Assembly (NCBI GenBank): GCA_027334785.1 | Contig: DAHWQF010000118.1 | Span: 1 to 8,827 of the forward strand | Reading direction: 5' to 3' | DNA length: 8,827 bases | Source: Acidimicrobiaceae bacterium | GTDB taxonomy: Bacteria; Actinomycetota; Acidimicrobiia; Acidimicrobiales; Palsa-688 | Shown here: piece after piece, positions 1 to 5,361 of the stretch | Numbering within the stretch: the first letter of the stretch is position 1 | How the letters are laid out: each line of letters starts with the position of its first letter | Position numbers and translations under genes: made by a program | Notes under the pieces: model-generated | The model's input: the letters and a program-made list of their open reading frames with translations, nothing else | Databases searched by the model: none | Told to the model about the DNA's origin: nothing

Positions 1-651
1 ACGGCCTTGGAGTTCTTGCCCATGACGGGGGCGATGATCGCCGCGGCCGGCCTCGCGGGCCGGCGCGTCGCCCTGCAGGGGCCGCGCCTGCCGATGGCAG
101 GGGGCTGCGTCCTCGCCGGCACCGGCATCTTGCTTTCCGAAGTGCTCCTCTCGTCGACCAGGCCCTCGCTCTGGCTCATGGCGACCCTGGCCCTGGCTGG
201 CTTCGGTTTCGGCACGAGCGTCGTCCCGGTCACGACCGTGGCACTGGCGCGGGTGCCCCCGGAGCGCTCGGGCATGGCCGCGTCGGCCACCAACACGAGC
301 CGCGAGCTCGGTGCCGTCTTCGGTACGGCCGTGCTCGGCGCTTTGGTGAACGCTCACTTGACCCACGACCTCACGCACCGGCTCAAAGTGTTGCAAATCC
401 CGCCCAACTTCATCGCTATCGTGATCCACGCCATCGAAACCGGGGTTGTGCCGCCTGGGAAAACGGGCGGCAGCTCCATAGAGGACAAGGTGATCCACGC
501 CGCCTACTCGGCCTTCCGCGACGGCTTGGAGGTCGCCCTGCTTGCCTCGGGGGCAGCCTTGATCGCCGTGGCCGTCGTCGCGGCTGCATCGCTCCGGGGT
601 GGCAACGCCAACCAAGCCGGACCAGCACCAGGCGGGCCGAAAGCAGGATGA
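1..651 (+). CDS. MFS drug-efflux transporter, DHA2 (EmrB/QacA-like) family, C-terminal part
   Basis: The frame is open through base 1, so the gene starts upstream and only about 216 C-terminal residues are seen. The visible part begins with LPMTGAMIAAAGLAGRR, which matches the late-helix and cytoplasmic-loop region of DHA2 pumps. It continues with hydrophobic segments around codons 33-52 and 57-82. Then comes the family-typical stretch VPPERSGMAASATNTSRELG, followed by a small-residue helix (GAVFGTAVLGALV). A polar loop of about 65 residues precedes a final helix (around codons 179-200) and a short Gly/Pro-rich tail. Such 14-helix proteins export drugs or other small molecules by proton antiport across the inner membrane. 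The substrate cannot be told from this fragment. The stop TGA at 649-651 is followed at once by a hairpin. The family call is firm; any specificity would be guesswork. Confidence 0.88.
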   Translation, partial: TALEFLPMTGAMIAAAGLAGRRVALQGPRLPMAGGCVLAGTGILLSEVLLSSTRPSLWLMATLALAGFGFGTSVVPVTTVALARVPPERSGMAASATNTSRELGAVFGTAVLGALVNAHLTHDLTHRLKVLQIPPNFIAIVIHAIETGVVPPGKTGGSSIEDKVIHAAYSAFRDGLEVALLASGAALIAVAVVAAASLRGGNANQAGPAPGGPKAG

Positions 652-654
652 CTG

Positions 655-677
655 CTGGCCAGTGGTAAATTGGCCAG
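655..677. terminator. TGGCCA inverted repeat, possible terminator or operator
   Basis: CTGGCCA (655-661) and TGGCCAG (671-677) are perfect inverted arms. One G-U and one U-A pair extend the stem inward to 9 pairs and leave a 5-base loop. The hairpin lies 3 bases after the transporter stop and ends 28 bases before the next gene's ATG. Only AAA follows, not a T run, so it is not a textbook intrinsic terminator, although actinobacterial terminators often lack the T tract. It could equally be a protein-binding palindrome controlling the gene at 706. Confidence 0.42.
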
Positions 678-692
678 AAAGCGCCTAGTTGC

Positions 693-698
693 GAGAGG
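693..698 (+). promoter_or_regulatory. Shine-Dalgarno site deciding the start at 706
   Basis: GAGAGG, extended by TGG, lies 7 bases before ATG 706. The longer open frame would allow a TTG at 670, but that codon sits inside the TGGCCA hairpin and has no ribosome site. The ATG at 718 lies 19 bases after the site, too far to be the better choice. Confidence 0.65.
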
Positions 699-705
699 TG
701 GCGAC

Positions 706-1212
706 ATGGATGGTCATATGACGCCGGCACGGCGGTTGTACCGGGCAGTCACGGCGGTGCTGGCGGTTTCAGTGTTGTCGTTGGGAGGGGCAGTGCCGGC
801 GTCGGCGAGCACAACGCACGCCGCAAAGCACGTCTCGCAATCAGGTGGCTCGGCCAAGGCCAAGATCATCACCAACTGGGAACAGTTCTTCTCGGGCAAG
901 ACACCGCCGAAGCGCAAGATCGCGCTGGTCCAAGACGGTAAGGACTTCGCCAAGGTGATCCATGGGCAGGCGTCGGGCGGGATGGCCAAGAGCGCCACGG
1001 CCAAGGTGTTGAGCGTGAAGATGGCGGGCAAAAAGGCCGTGGTGACCTACACGATCTACTTGGCGGGCCAGCCGGCCCTGAAAAAACAAAAAGGTGAGGC
1101 CCTGCTCGAGGGAGGGACCTGGAAGGTGGGCGCGAAGAGCTTCTGCGCCCTTCTTTCGCTGGAGGGGACGGCGCCGAAGATCTGCGCGACGTTCACCGAG
1201 CCGAAGAAATAG
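706..1212 (+). CDS. secreted Mtb12-like protein
   Basis: This gene encodes a 168-residue exported protein of unknown function. Residues 1-34 form a Sec signal peptide: basic RR at 9-10, a hydrophobic core VLAVSVLSLGG, and an ASA|S cleavage site near residue 34. A short Ser/Ala/Lys-rich stretch follows. The mature domain has a Trp-x-x-Phe-Phe start (WEQFFSGKTP), the pattern KIALVQDGKDF, an alternating beta region (ATAKVLSVKMAGKKAVVTYTIYL), GGTWKVGAKSFCALL, and a second Cys near the C-terminus (KICATF). The order 'K-x-LV-x-G, Ala-rich helix, beta strands, GGW-hL-x-x-S/F-h-x-LL' resembles the C-terminal domain of mycobacterial low-molecular-weight antigen Mtb12, thought to have an NTF2-like fold. 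That similarity is from memory, not a search. The two cysteines may form a disulfide outside the cell. The mature chain is lysine-rich. It lies downstream of the efflux gene on the same strand, but the intervening hairpin argues against simple co-transcription. Confidence 0.72.
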   Translation: MDGHMTPARRLYRAVTAVLAVSVLSLGGAVPASASTTHAAKHVSQSGGSAKAKIITNWEQFFSGKTPPKRKIALVQDGKDFAKVIHGQASGGMAKSATAKVLSVKMAGKKAVVTYTIYLAGQPALKKQKGEALLEGGTWKVGAKSFCALLSLEGTAPKICATFTEPKK

Positions 1213-1214
1213 CC

Positions 1215-1286
1215 CCAAGCGCGGCCCCTCACCCGGGCCAGGCCGGTCTAGGCCGGGTCTAGGCCGGGTCTAGGCCGGGCGCTTGG
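1215..1286. terminator. imperfect long inverted repeat between convergent genes
   Basis: CCAAGCGC (1215-1222) is perfectly complementary to GCGCTTGG (1279-1286). After a 2-base bulge, CCC (1225-1227) can pair with GGG (1276-1278). The arms enclose the 11-bp repeat array. The right arm lies inside the last codons of the methyltransferase. Its position between two convergent stop codons suits a bidirectional terminator, but the loop is long and there is no T run, so this stays tentative. Confidence 0.3.
1240..1280. repeat. 11-bp tandem repeat array (AGGCCGGGTCT)
   Basis: The unit AGGCCGGGTCT occurs exactly at 1250-1260 and 1261-1271. A 10-base copy lacking one G precedes it (1240-1249), and a partial copy follows (1272-1280). 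Each junction creates CTAG, at 1248, 1259 and 1270. The CTAG at 1270 supplies the TAG stop of the minus-strand methyltransferase, so the array begins inside that gene and extends into the intergenic space. Confidence 0.9.
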
Positions 1287-2007
1287 TGCCGCTCGCCACC
1301 CCGGCTTCGGCCACCACGGGCACCACAAAGACCTCGCTAAAGCCGGCGCGGCGGAAGTAAGCCTCCCATGTCTGCATGTCGACGGGGCGCTCCTGGAGGC
1401 GCAGGCCAAAGCGCACGAGGTTCTTCGCGAGCCGCCACCAGCCTCCCGGACCTCGCTTGGCCAGAACGGCGACCTTCGAGCCTACGATCTCCCAGTCCCG
1501 GGCGCTCTTGCCGCGGCCAAACATCATGTCCCCGATAACGAGCCGCCCACCCGGGCGCAGCCAGCCCAGTGCCCTGCGCACCAGGAGCTCCTTGTCGGGG
1601 TCCCGGAGGTGGTGGAGCGCATAGTTGGAGACGACGAAATCGACGCTCTCGGGATCGAGGTCGAAATGTTCGACCGGGCAGACCACGCAGTTGACCCCCT
1701 GGAGGCCAGCCAGAGCCGCCTTCTCGCGCAACTGGCTCACCATGGCATTACTGATGTCCACGGCGGTCACCTCTACGCCCTGACGGGCAAGGGGCAGGGC
1801 CAAGCTGCCCGTCCCGCAGCCGAGGTCGACCGCCTTGGTCCCCGGGCGCGCACCGGTCGCCTCCAGTACGGCGTTCACCACTCGTTCGAGCCCCGGAGAG
1901 GCCCCGTGGTCCCAAGAACCAGCCCTGCGGTCCCAGGTCCGTTGAAGGAAGTTGTACCGGACGCTGCTCTGGCGGGTGCTCGCTTCGAGTGGGGCGGCAT
2001 TGGGCAT
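1270..2007 (-). CDS. class I SAM-dependent methyltransferase
   Basis: The gene encodes a 245-residue cytoplasmic enzyme that transfers a methyl group from S-adenosylmethionine to an unknown acceptor. The Rossmann core is complete. Motif I is DLGCGTG at residues 61-67. The acidic residue that binds the SAM ribose is Asp84 in VTAVDIS. Motif IV is DFVVSNYALHHL at 123-134, and the post-motif strand is LRPGGRLVIGD, near residues 150-160. The His-His after the motif IV Leu is common in UbiE/SmtA-like small-molecule methyltransferases. A Trp- and Arg-rich insert (about 165-205) probably forms the substrate lid. The ATG start has a good ribosome site 9 bases upstream. The gene follows the acetyltransferase by 43 bases on the same strand and is probably co-transcribed with it. 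The last codons run into the 11-bp repeat array, which also provides the stop. The methyl acceptor cannot be inferred. Confidence 0.9.
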   Translation of the reverse strand: MPNAAPLEASTRQSSVRYNFLQRTWDRRAGSWDHGASPGLERVVNAVLEATGARPGTKAVDLGCGTGSLALPLARQGVEVTAVDISNAMVSQLREKAALAGLQGVNCVVCPVEHFDLDPESVDFVVSNYALHHLRDPDKELLVRRALGWLRPGGRLVIGDMMFGRGKSARDWEIVGSKVAVLAKRGPGGWWRLAKNLVRFGLRLQERPVDMQTWEAYFRRAGFSEVFVVPVVAEAGVASGTKRPA

Positions 2008-2016
2008 TGGTTGACA

Positions 2017-2024
2017 CTCTCCCC
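2017..2024 (-). promoter_or_regulatory. Shine-Dalgarno site of the methyltransferase
   Basis: On the minus strand GGGGAGAG lies 9 bases before the ATG whose first base is 2007. It sits in the 43-base gap after the acetyltransferase stop, so the methyltransferase is translated independently within the presumed operon. Confidence 0.6.
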
Positions 2025-2050
2025 GGTGTGTGCTTAAGCCAACGTGAAGC

Positions 2051-2755
2051 TCATGTTCGTAGCGACCATTTGTACCGGACGAAGTGTTCCCCGCTCCGGC
2101 TCGTCAGCTCCCCGTACGGTACCCAGCCGAGGTGCAGGTAAAAGCCGCTGGCTGCCAGTTCGGGGCGCGTGACCAAGACGACGTGGTCGATGCCGGCCGC
2201 TTCGGCCGCCCGCAACGCCTCGTGGACGAGCGCCTTGCCGATACCTGCCCCTCTGGCCGAGGGGGCGACCATGAGGTGGGTGATCTCTCCCTCTTTCTCC
2301 TGAGGTGCTGTGCCTCGGGTGGGGCCGCGCCGTCGAGCCATCACCCGCAGCGCACCCCTGGCGTAGCGAACGGCGCGCGTGACGAGCAGTTCCTTGGCAA
2401 AACGTGGGTGGGTCAAGGCATGCCCGAGAAGCCAGAGCGCGAGCCCGAAGCCGTGCCTACGAGCCATGCAACGGTAGTGCGCGGCCGGTTCCAGGGTCCC
2501 GAGCAAGACCCCCGCCAGCTCGCCGCTGGCGTCCACGGCCGCCAGCGCCAGGCCAGCCGGGCTCTCGCACCAAGCGCGGTGGTACAGGCGGAGGAACCGC
2601 TCGCCCCCGCGCGCCAAGAACTCGGTCCCGAGGACCTCCAGGTGCATGCGGGCACTTGCCCTCGTGCAGCGCCGAGAGAGCGGGCGGACCTCGAAGGAGG
2701 CCCCCACCGGTCGGGCGGCGTCCTCGCCCTCAGTACCCACGAACGCCGGTGCCAA
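2051..2755 (-). CDS. GNAT-family N-acetyltransferase
   Basis: This is a 234-residue protein with a C-terminal GNAT fold. Motif A is clear: ITHLMVAPSARGAGIGKALV, with the acetyl-CoA pyrophosphate-binding signature R-G-A-G-I-G at residues 168-173. Motif B follows as RPELAASGFYLHLGWV. The N-terminal half, with MHLEVLGTEFLARGGERFLR and later LALAAVDASGELAGVLLG, forms the first strands and helices. A basic segment (about 115-155) separates the halves. The first 35 or so residues look like an extension without a domain; an internal ATG at residue 37 is a possible alternative start. I kept the TTG start because AGGAGG lies 7 bases before it. The enzyme would acetylate an amine of a small molecule or protein; the substrate is unknown. 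It is the first gene of a probable pair with the methyltransferase and starts 37 bases from the divergent secreted hydrolase. Confidence 0.86.
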   Translation of the reverse strand: MAPAFVGTEGEDAARPVGASFEVRPLSRRCTRASARMHLEVLGTEFLARGGERFLRLYHRAWCESPAGLALAAVDASGELAGVLLGTLEPAAHYRCMARRHGFGLALWLLGHALTHPRFAKELLVTRAVRYARGALRVMARRRGPTRGTAPQEKEGEITHLMVAPSARGAGIGKALVHEALRAAEAAGIDHVVLVTRPELAASGFYLHLGWVPYGELTSRSGEHFVRYKWSLRT

Positions 2756-2792
2756 CCGCCCGCCTCCTGGTTAGGCTACGCTGCCCGCACCG
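2756..2792. promoter_or_regulatory. 37-base divergent spacer between acetyltransferase and secreted hydrolase
   Basis: This is the whole space between two divergent start codons. It holds the minus-strand AGGAGG site and a short A/T-containing patch (TTAGGCTACGCT, 2771-2782). The patch contains two TANNNT-type -10 candidates for the plus strand, TAGGCT (2772-2777) and TACGCT (2777-2782). No -35 is recognisable, and no Shine-Dalgarno site precedes the plus-strand ATG. The hydrolase mRNA may therefore be leaderless or nearly so. The acetyltransferase promoter probably lies inside the hydrolase coding region. The promoter reading is weak. Confidence 0.3.
2763..2768 (-). promoter_or_regulatory. 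AGGAGG ribosome-binding site supporting a TTG start
   Basis: On the minus strand the perfect consensus AGGAGG ends 7 bases before the TTG whose first base is 2755. This is the strongest ribosome site in the window and is the reason for choosing the rare TTG start of the acetyltransferase. Confidence 0.75.
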
Positions 2793-3899
2793 ATGCGACG
2801 GCAGGTGGCGGTAGCACTCGCAGCAATGGTTGCGGCTCTGGTTACGGTTGTGGCGCTGGTAACGGCGGCCCGGTCGGCCACCGTCGCCGGGTCGTCCCCA
2901 GTCACCTGGTCGTCCCCAGTCACCGGGTCGGCCAGAGCACCTCGCTCGGCCCAAGCAGCCCGCTCGGCCCAAGCAGCCCTCTCGGCGCCGTCGGAGCGGC
3001 CTACCAGGGGGCTTTTCGCGGTGGCCACCACGGTGGTCGAAGTCGCCCTGCCGGCCGGAGGCAGGCGCGCCCTCGACACCGAGGTCTGGTACCCGGCGAC
3101 CAACCGGTCGGGACGGCTCGTGCCCGACCGGAGCCACGCGCCCTACCCGCTGCTGGTCTTCTCGCAGGGTTACGACCTGGCGGTGAGCGCGTACTCGAGC
3201 CTGCTCAGGCACTGGGCCGCGGCAGGCTTCGTCGTGGCCGCCCCCACCTACCCGTACACGGCGCCGCCAGGCCCGCTCGACGAAGCCGACATCATCAACC
3301 ATCCCGCAGAGCTCCGCTTGGTGCTGAGCGCGCTCATCAGCGCCGGGCGACAGCATAGTTCGGTCCTGTCTGGCTTGGTCAACGCGGCCGAGGTCGGCCT
3401 CGCCGGCCATTCCGACGGCGGTGACGTCAGCCTGGCGGTAGCCGACAACACCTGCTGCCACGACCCGTCGGTAAAGGCACTGGCCGTGCTGTCCGGCGCC
3501 GAACTGTCGAGTTTCGGCGGCACCTACTTCTCCGGGCCGCAGGTACCGCTCTTGGTGGTCCAAGGCAGCGCCGACACCGTCAACGTCCCCGCCTGTAGTG
3601 CCCAGATCTACGACGAGGCCAAAGGCCCCAAGTACTATCTCGACCTGATCGGGGCCAGCCACGAGGTCCCCTACGTCGAGCACCCCGGTGGCGAAAACGC
3701 CGGCAAGGCTCCCCTCGCCGCCAGCTACCGCCGCGTCGTGGCCCAAGCGACCACCGACTTCTTCGAGGCCGAACTGGCGGGGGCACGGGGTGCACTGGGT
3801 TCGATGGAGCGAGCCGGGAAGGTCCCCGGGGTGGCCCAGATGATCGTGGGAGGGCAGGCGCCGGTCACAGCCGGCTGGTGCCCCGGGTCGCCGGCATGA
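2793..3899 (+). CDS. secreted alpha/beta hydrolase (chlorophyllase / PAF-acetylhydrolase-like)
   Basis: The 368-residue product is an exported serine hydrolase, probably an esterase or lipase. Residues 1-27 form a signal peptide: Arg2-Arg3, then a long Ala/Val core. Residues 28-69 are seven Ser-started hexapeptides, a low-complexity linker encoded by a tandem repeat. The catalytic domain follows: strand DTEVWYPAT, then YPLLVFSQGY (oxyanion-hole region), AAGFVVAAPTYPYT, and the nucleophile elbow G-H-S-D-G-G with Ser207. The likely acid is Asp261 (VVQGSADTVNVP) and the likely base is His290 (GASHEVPY), so the triad appears intact. The order and the NHPAELRLVLSAL helix match dienelactone-hydrolase-like, PAF-acetylhydrolase-like and chlorophyllase-like enzymes; the substrate is unknown. 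Cysteines at CCHD, PACSA and GWCPG could form disulfides. The ATG start has no evident ribosome site. The gene converges on the SGNH esterase with only 10 bases between stop codons. Confidence 0.85.
   Translation: MRRQVAVALAAMVAALVTVVALVTAARSATVAGSSPVTWSSPVTGSARAPRSAQAARSAQAALSAPSERPTRGLFAVATTVVEVALPAGGRRALDTEVWYPATNRSGRLVPDRSHAPYPLLVFSQGYDLAVSAYSSLLRHWAAAGFVVAAPTYPYTAPPGPLDEADIINHPAELRLVLSALISAGRQHSSVLSGLVNAAEVGLAGHSDGGDVSLAVADNTCCHDPSVKALAVLSGAELSSFGGTYFSGPQVPLLVVQGSADTVNVPACSAQIYDEAKGPKYYLDLIGASHEVPYVEHPGGENAGKAPLAASYRRVVAQATTDFFEAELAGARGALGSMERAGKVPGVAQMIVGGQAPVTAGWCPGSPA
2873..2998. repeat. period-18 tandem repeat encoding a Ser-hexapeptide linker
   Basis: TCG recurs at exactly 18-base steps at 2874, 2892, 2910, 2928, 2946, 2964 and 2982. 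The units at 2891-2908 and 2909-2926 share their first 16 bases, GTCGTCCCCAGTCACC. The units at 2943-2960 and 2961-2978 are identical (CGCTCGGCCCAAGCAGCC). The flanking units are diverged copies, about 10-14 of 18 bases alike, and the last is weak. In the hydrolase frame the units read SATVAG, SSPVTW, SSPVTG, SARAPR, SAQAAR, SAQAAL, SAPSER. Copy-number change would keep the reading frame. Confidence 0.88.
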
Positions 3900-3909
3900 A
3901 CCAGCGGCG

Positions 3910-5322
3910 CTAAGCGGCCGCCTGGCAACCGGGGGTCGGCGTAGCCGCCACGAGGGGCTGCGCAGGGGGCAGGGGAGGCAGCCCGAGCACGCTCGGGTTG
4001 ACGCCATCGGCCATCGCCACCTGCCCGGCCGCGTTGGGGTGCAGGTGGTCCCCCGAATCGTAGGGCGGGAACATGAGCCACGGCTCGCAGGCGCCGTCGT
4101 AGACGTCGGCCACCACCCGGGCGAGGTCCAGCACTCCCTGGAACGCGTGCGAAGTCAGGATCCAGTGGTCGACCTGCTCCAGTTCTTGCTGCTGGGCAGG
4201 GGTCCAGGGCCACTGCCCAGCACTTCGGGGTAGCAAGGTGACCCCGACCACGCGAAGCCCGGCTTTGCGCCCCTCGGCGATCGCCTGGCGGTAGCCGGCG
4301 ATCAGCTCACTGGGCGTGTCGCCGAACCACAAGTCGTTGGTCCCGAGGAACACGACCACCTCCGAGACCCCGGGCTGGTCAAGGACATCGGAGGCGAGCC
4401 TCGCCAGGCCCGATGGCCCCCCGCCGGTCTTCGAGTCGGTGGGCACGTCGGAGGTCAGCGCGTTGGCGGTGATCCCCTCGTCGACGACCGCCCTTTGCTC
4501 GGGCGGGGGCAAGCGGTCGACCCGTTGTTGCAGCACGCGCACCCAGTTGGTGGTGGCGTTGAAGCCGTCGGTGATCGAGTCACCGAGCACCACGATGCTC
4601 CCCGGCCCGGCGCGCTCGACGTCGAGCGCGTCCACCCATCGGGGCCACGGGCTCGAAGCGCTGAGCCCCGCGCCACTGGGCGAGGCCGTCAAGTTGCCCC
4701 CACCGTTAGGCGTGAAGAACGAGACCGCTCCCATGGTGCTACAGCACGGGTGGACCGACACGAGGTCGGTGCCGCTCTCCCACACGCTGACCGCTAGGGT
4801 CTCGCCGGCCGTGACCTTCATCCCAACGGGGTCGCTGTAGGCGTAGCGCCCGGGCGGCACGGTGACGCGGAGATGTCCGGCAAAGCTGAGCGGCCGCAGC
4901 GTCCCCGCCTTTACCGCGGCACCTCCCAAGCTCACGCCCACCGTGGCCGCGCCCACGACGAGGGGCTGGTCGCCGAAGGCGTTGGAGATGCGGACCCGGA
5001 TGTCCCGCCCGCCAACGCCCGGGGTCACCAGTTCCCTGACCGTGGCGTCGGAAGCGACACCATAACCCCACGCCATGGCCGAGCCCCACGCCACCTGCCA
5101 ACGCAGCTTTTGTGGCACCGGGTGGGCATGGGCGGCCCTGCTCGCTTCCCCGCCCCGGGGCGCCCGCCCCCGGCTCCTCTCCGAAACCGGCACCCCACCC
5201 CTGCCCGGGGCCCGACCAACCTCGGTACCTCGCGGGCGGGGCGCAGCAACAGCCACGACCTGCCCCACTGGCACCGCGACCACCGCCACAAAGGCGGCCA
5301 TGGCTACTAACCAGCTCAGCAC
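3910..5322 (-). CDS. secreted SGNH/GDSL hydrolase, XynE-like
   Basis: The 470-residue protein is an exported esterase of the SGNH superfamily. A hydrophobic segment (residues 5-27, VAMAAFVAVVAVPVGQVVAV) is a signal peptide or anchor. A basic Arg/Gly/Pro linker follows (28-68, nine Arg). A beta-rich accessory domain (about 72-230) carries the typical VRELVTPGVGGRDIRVRISN. The SGNH blocks are complete: GDSITDG with nucleophile Ser249, GITAN at 283-287 (oxyanion Gly), GTND at 327-330 (oxyanion Asn329), and DHLHPN with Asp425 and His428. This architecture is known from actinobacterial GDSL hydrolases grouped with Prevotella XynE. Removal of acetyl groups from plant polysaccharide is plausible but unproven. 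The GTG start lacks a proper ribosome site and a charged n-region; the frame is open 13 codons further upstream, to the stop of the beta-mannosidase gene, with no canonical start in that stretch. The C-terminus is Pro-rich. Confidence 0.87.
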   Translation of the reverse strand: MLSWLVAMAAFVAVVAVPVGQVVAVAAPRPRGTEVGRAPGRGGVPVSERSRGRAPRGGEASRAAHAHPVPQKLRWQVAWGSAMAWGYGVASDATVRELVTPGVGGRDIRVRISNAFGDQPLVVGAATVGVSLGGAAVKAGTLRPLSFAGHLRVTVPPGRYAYSDPVGMKVTAGETLAVSVWESGTDLVSVHPCCSTMGAVSFFTPNGGGNLTASPSGAGLSASSPWPRWVDALDVERAGPGSIVVLGDSITDGFNATTNWVRVLQQRVDRLPPPEQRAVVDEGITANALTSDVPTDSKTGGGPSGLARLASDVLDQPGVSEVVVFLGTNDLWFGDTPSELIAGYRQAIAEGRKAGLRVVGVTLLPRSAGQWPWTPAQQQELEQVDHWILTSHAFQGVLDLARVVADVYDGACEPWLMFPPYDSGDHLHPNAAGQVAMADGVNPSVLGLPPLPPAQPLVAATPTPGCQAAA

Positions 5323-5361
5323 TGCCCTGCGGGCGAGAAATCCACCGTCGCCAGCCGTGAA
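5323..5361 (-). other. 39-base spacer in frame between beta-mannosidase and SGNH esterase
   Basis: Read on the minus strand, these 13 codons translate as FTAGDGGFLARRA. They connect the TAG stop of the upstream gene in frame to the GTG of the downstream gene. There is no ATG, GTG or TTG in that frame here. The only purine-rich motifs are AGGG, 2 bases before the GTG (too close), and GGTGG, about 16 bases away (too far). Eight of 13 third positions are G or C, lower than in the flanking genes, which argues against strong coding selection. Confidence 0.6.

Noticed and set aside
670..705. Longer N-terminus of the Mtb12-like protein from a TTG at 670
   Set aside because: The TTG lies inside the TGGCCA hairpin with no ribosome site. 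ATG 706 has a good one and yields a normal signal peptide.
1240..1280. CRISPR-like array
   Set aside because: The units are 11 bp and directly adjacent, without spacers, so this is a simple tandem repeat.
2084..3358. 424-codon open frame on the plus strand across the acetyltransferase and the start of the secreted hydrolase
   Set aside because: It is antisense to a clear GNAT gene and out of frame with a clear hydrolase. Its translation is Arg/Gly/Pro-rich low-complexity sequence with no domain, as expected for a chance open frame in GC-rich DNA.
3904..3921. Hairpin GCGGC...GCCGC between the hydrolase and SGNH stops as a terminator
   Set aside because: The stem is only five pairs with an 8-base loop and no T run, which is expected by chance in GC-rich DNA, and one arm is within the SGNH coding end.
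2730..4007. 425-codon open frame on the minus strand opposite the secreted hydrolase
   Set aside because: It mirrors the codon bias of the hydrolase, has no recognisable domain, and overlaps the ends of genes on both sides.
5280..5301. SGNH esterase starting at the ATG whose first base is 5301
   Set aside because: It has no better ribosome site than the GTG at 5322 and would shorten the hydrophobic signal segment without adding positive charge.
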